A stretch of 64,000 nt of DNA from JASLDZ01 sp038226305. Its GTDB lineage: Bacteria > Pseudomonadota > Alphaproteobacteria > Caulobacterales > Caulobacteraceae. Location: positions 1 through 64,000 of the forward strand of contig JBBRQN010000002.1 of assembly GCA_038226305.1 (NCBI GenBank), given 5' to 3'. This document shows, piece by piece, positions 62,109 through 64,000 of the stretch. Under the pieces are notes generated by a model that was not told the DNA's origin, searched no databases, and saw only the letters and a program-made list of their open reading frames with translations. The stretch's first letter is position 1. Every line of letters begins with the position of its first letter. Position numbers and translations under genes: made by a program.

Positions 62109-62735
62109 GTGACGCGGTTGCATGCGGCGGCCGCGGCGGGCGGGCTCTTTCTGCTCACCGCCGCGGGTTCGGCTCGCGCCGAGTCCGTGACGGTTTGCGC
62201 TTAGTCTCAAACGCTGCCGCAGGCCCCCCAAGCGTTTCTCGACGCTTATGCCTTGAACCCCGCCAGAGCCGTGAAGCTTTTGAGCACCCGCGCTCCCCAG
62301 CTGGCGGTGTTCGTGGCGACCTGCGCCGCCACGCGCGATGTGCCGCCCGCCTGAGTGCAGGCAGCCATCGTCTCGCAGGCGCGGCAGGACGGCGCGCTTT
62401 ATGTGATATCGCGCTCCAAGGGGATCGACCGCACGGCGCTCGACGCAGCCTGGAACGGCGCGCCCCCTGCCGCGCGATATTGCGCCCGCGCAACGGCTTC
62501 CCGGACCCTCGGCCTGAGCGAGGTCTGCACAGACTCTGCCGCGCCCGTCGCCTTCCTGGCGCCCCTCAAACTGTCCCTAGGAGGGGCGGATCGGCCGGCC
62601 GCGCAACAGGCTCTGGCCTGTTTCACCGCCAAAGCGCAGGGCGAATGGGCCGAGGCGCTGATCGCCAAGGTGAAGGCCTCCGGGCCGCCCCCCGCCTCCA
62701 AGCCGACGGCCGCGAAAGCCCAGCCGCGGCGCTGA
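62109..62735 (+). pseudogene. Remnant of an exported protein gene, two in-frame stop codons
   Basis: From GTG 62109, one uninterrupted reading frame runs to a natural TGA at 62735 except for in-frame TAG at 62202-62204 and TGA at 62352-62354. The start encodes a signal-peptide-like sequence (AAAAGGLFLLTAAGSARA), then SVTVCA before the TAG; after the second stop the frame encodes QAAIVSQARQDGALYVISRS and a Cys-containing domain of about 125 residues. Both stops could come from single C-to-T changes (CAG and CGA). The preserved frame points to recent decay. The protein family is not recognised; the gene follows the first acyl-CoA dehydrogenase. Confidence 0.65.
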
Positions 62736-62836
62736 GCTGCGAGCGGCTCCCTCTTGCCTTGAGGCGTCGTTTCCTGTCGATGTCCGCAGACACGCCGCAG
62801 GGCGCAGGCGCACTGAATGCGGCCAGAGGACTAGGG

Positions 62837-63988
62837 ATGAACTTCGACTTCACCGACGAACAGACCATGCTGCGCGACAGCCTCGGCCGTTTCATCGCGG
62901 ACCGTTATGACTTCGACGCCCGCAAGAAGATCGTGCACTCCGAAGCCGGCTGGTCGCCCGACGCCTGGAAGGCGTTCGCCGAAGAGCTCGGCATCCTGGG
63001 CGCCCCCTTCACCGAGGAGCAGGGCGGCCTGGGTGGCGGCGCGGTCGACAACATGGTCGTGATGGAGGAGATCGGCAAAGGCCTCGTGGTCGAACCCTAT
63101 CTCGGCACGGTGGTGATCGGCGGCGGCTTCCTGAAGCGCGCGGGCGGCGATCTGGCCGACGAGCTGATCCCCGGTATCATCGGCGGCGAAGTCATCGGGG
63201 CCTTCGCCTACGCCGAGCCCAAGGGTCGCTACGACCTGGCCGACCTTGAGACGACCGCCCGCAAGGACGGCTCGGGCTATGTGCTCAACGGCCGCAAGGC
63301 CGTGGTCGTCGGCGCGCCCTGGGCGACGCACCTCTTCGTCACCGCCCGGACCGGCGGGTCGCGTCGCGACAAGGACGGCGTGTCGGTGTTCGTGGTCGAG
63401 AAGGCCGCCGCCGGCATGAACACCCGCGACTACCCCACCGTCGACGGCCGTCGCGCTTCCGAGATCAGCTTTGAGAACACCCCCGCCCGCCTCCTCGGCG
63501 ACGAGGGCTCTGGCCTGCCGCTGATTGAGCAGGTGACCGACGAGGCCATCGCCGCCATCTGTGCCGAGGCCGTGGGCTGCATGCGCCGCCTGCACGCCGA
63601 CACGCTCGACTATTCGAAGCAGCGCGTTCAGTTCAAGACGCCCATCGCCAACTTCCAGGTGCTGCAGCACCGCATGGTGGACATGTTCACCTCGCTCGAA
63701 CTGTCCAACTCCATGACCTACATGGTCACCCTCAAGCTCGAAGCCGAGCCGAAGGAGCGGGCGAAAGCGGCCAGCGCCGCCAAGGTGCAGATCGCCAAGG
63801 CCTGCCGCTTCGTGGGGCAGAGCGCGGTGCAGATCCACGGCGGGATGGGCATGACCGACGAACTGGCGCTGGGTCACTACTTCAAGCGCGCCACCATCAT
63901 CGAAGGCCTGTTCGGCGACCTCGATCACCACCTGCGCCGCTATGAGGCCCTGAGCCTCGGCGCGCCGGGCAAGCGCCTCGCCGCCTGA
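62837..63988 (+). CDS. Acyl-CoA dehydrogenase (second)
   Basis: 383 aa. Starts MNFDFTDEQTMLRDSLGRFI; further features are EEQGGLGGGAVDNMVVMEEIGK, EPKGRYDLADLETTARK, and the C-terminal FVGQSAVQIHGGMGMTDELALGHYFKRA. Only about 30% residue-level resemblance to the upstream dehydrogenase can be seen by eye, so the two are not a recent duplication. Such heterologous pairs often form alpha2beta2 acyl-CoA dehydrogenases for long-chain or steroid side-chain CoA esters. It follows the pseudogene after about 100 bp. Confidence 0.93.
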   Translation: MNFDFTDEQTMLRDSLGRFIADRYDFDARKKIVHSEAGWSPDAWKAFAEELGILGAPFTEEQGGLGGGAVDNMVVMEEIGKGLVVEPYLGTVVIGGGFLKRAGGDLADELIPGIIGGEVIGAFAYAEPKGRYDLADLETTARKDGSGYVLNGRKAVVVGAPWATHLFVTARTGGSRRDKDGVSVFVVEKAAAGMNTRDYPTVDGRRASEISFENTPARLLGDEGSGLPLIEQVTDEAIAAICAEAVGCMRRLHADTLDYSKQRVQFKTPIANFQVLQHRMVDMFTSLELSNSMTYMVTLKLEAEPKERAKAASAAKVQIAKACRFVGQSAVQIHGGMGMTDELALGHYFKRATIIEGLFGDLDHHLRRYEALSLGAPGKRLAA

Positions 63989-64000
63989 CCCTATGGAAGG

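Noticed and set aside
62109..62735. Recoding (selenocysteine or pyrrolysine) at the TGA and TAG codons
   Set aside because: Two different stops in one frame, no recognisable insertion element and no known selenoprotein or pyrrolysine family; decay is simpler.

Overview
The window is compact, very GC-rich bacterial chromosome of alphaproteobacterial type. It most resembles the Caulobacteraceae (Caulobacter, Phenylobacterium, Brevundimonas). The evidence is: two direct-repeat SOS boxes of the alphaproteobacterial form GTTC-N7-GTTC, a methionine synthase encoded as two separate proteins, an mreBCD-mrdA-rodA cluster, an SahR-type ArsR/methyltransferase regulator, frequent GTG starts and 4-bp stop/start overlaps, and an apparently leaderless transcript. 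The genus is inference; no rRNA or other marker gene is present. There are no tRNA or rRNA genes, CRISPR arrays, transposases or integrases.

Layout. 1-9.7 kb is housekeeping: an inositol-monophosphatase-like gene (cut by the window edge) with pmbA, a thiolase, a possible structured RNA ending in a strong terminator, an Lrp regulator, two alpha/beta hydrolases, a zinc peptidase, several small hypothetical genes and an SOS-controlled small gene. 9.8-12.4 kb is an accessory island of visibly lower GC: a BglII-like restriction endonuclease, an MT-A70 adenine methyltransferase and a YaaC-like protein in one operon. 12.5-20.2 kb holds uvrB (SOS box across its start codon), a VOC protein, a GST, a Kef-type antiporter, a dihydrouridine synthase and an FUSC membrane protein. 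20.3-31 kb is a complete tripartite RND efflux operon (adaptor, two permeases, outer-membrane lipoprotein), every junction overlapping. 31-40.1 kb is a hybrid histidine kinase with its response regulator, then the rod-shape operon. 40.3-44.5 kb has small membrane and stress genes and a secreted formamidase-like protein.

44.5-54.2 kb reads as one nine-gene minus-strand operon headed by sahR: sahR, metF, a signal-less B3-type metallo-hydrolase, metH homocysteine module, a hypothetical gene, a Tat-exported amine oxidase, an exported RidA, a PNPOx-family protein, and the metH cobalamin module. A perfect palindrome overlaps its promoter, so methionine and SAM recycling is probably controlled by S-adenosylhomocysteine. 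54.3-64 kb carries mlaA-mlaC, an SDR, ettA, a divergent CobT-like gene, small membrane proteins, and two acyl-CoA dehydrogenases flanking a pseudogene with two in-frame stops.

The items most worth follow-up are the three-gene restriction island, the SOS-box small protein, the sahR operon with its embedded metallo-hydrolase and exported amine oxidase/RidA pair, the efflux adaptor with two Spy-like C-terminal segments, and the candidate structured RNA.
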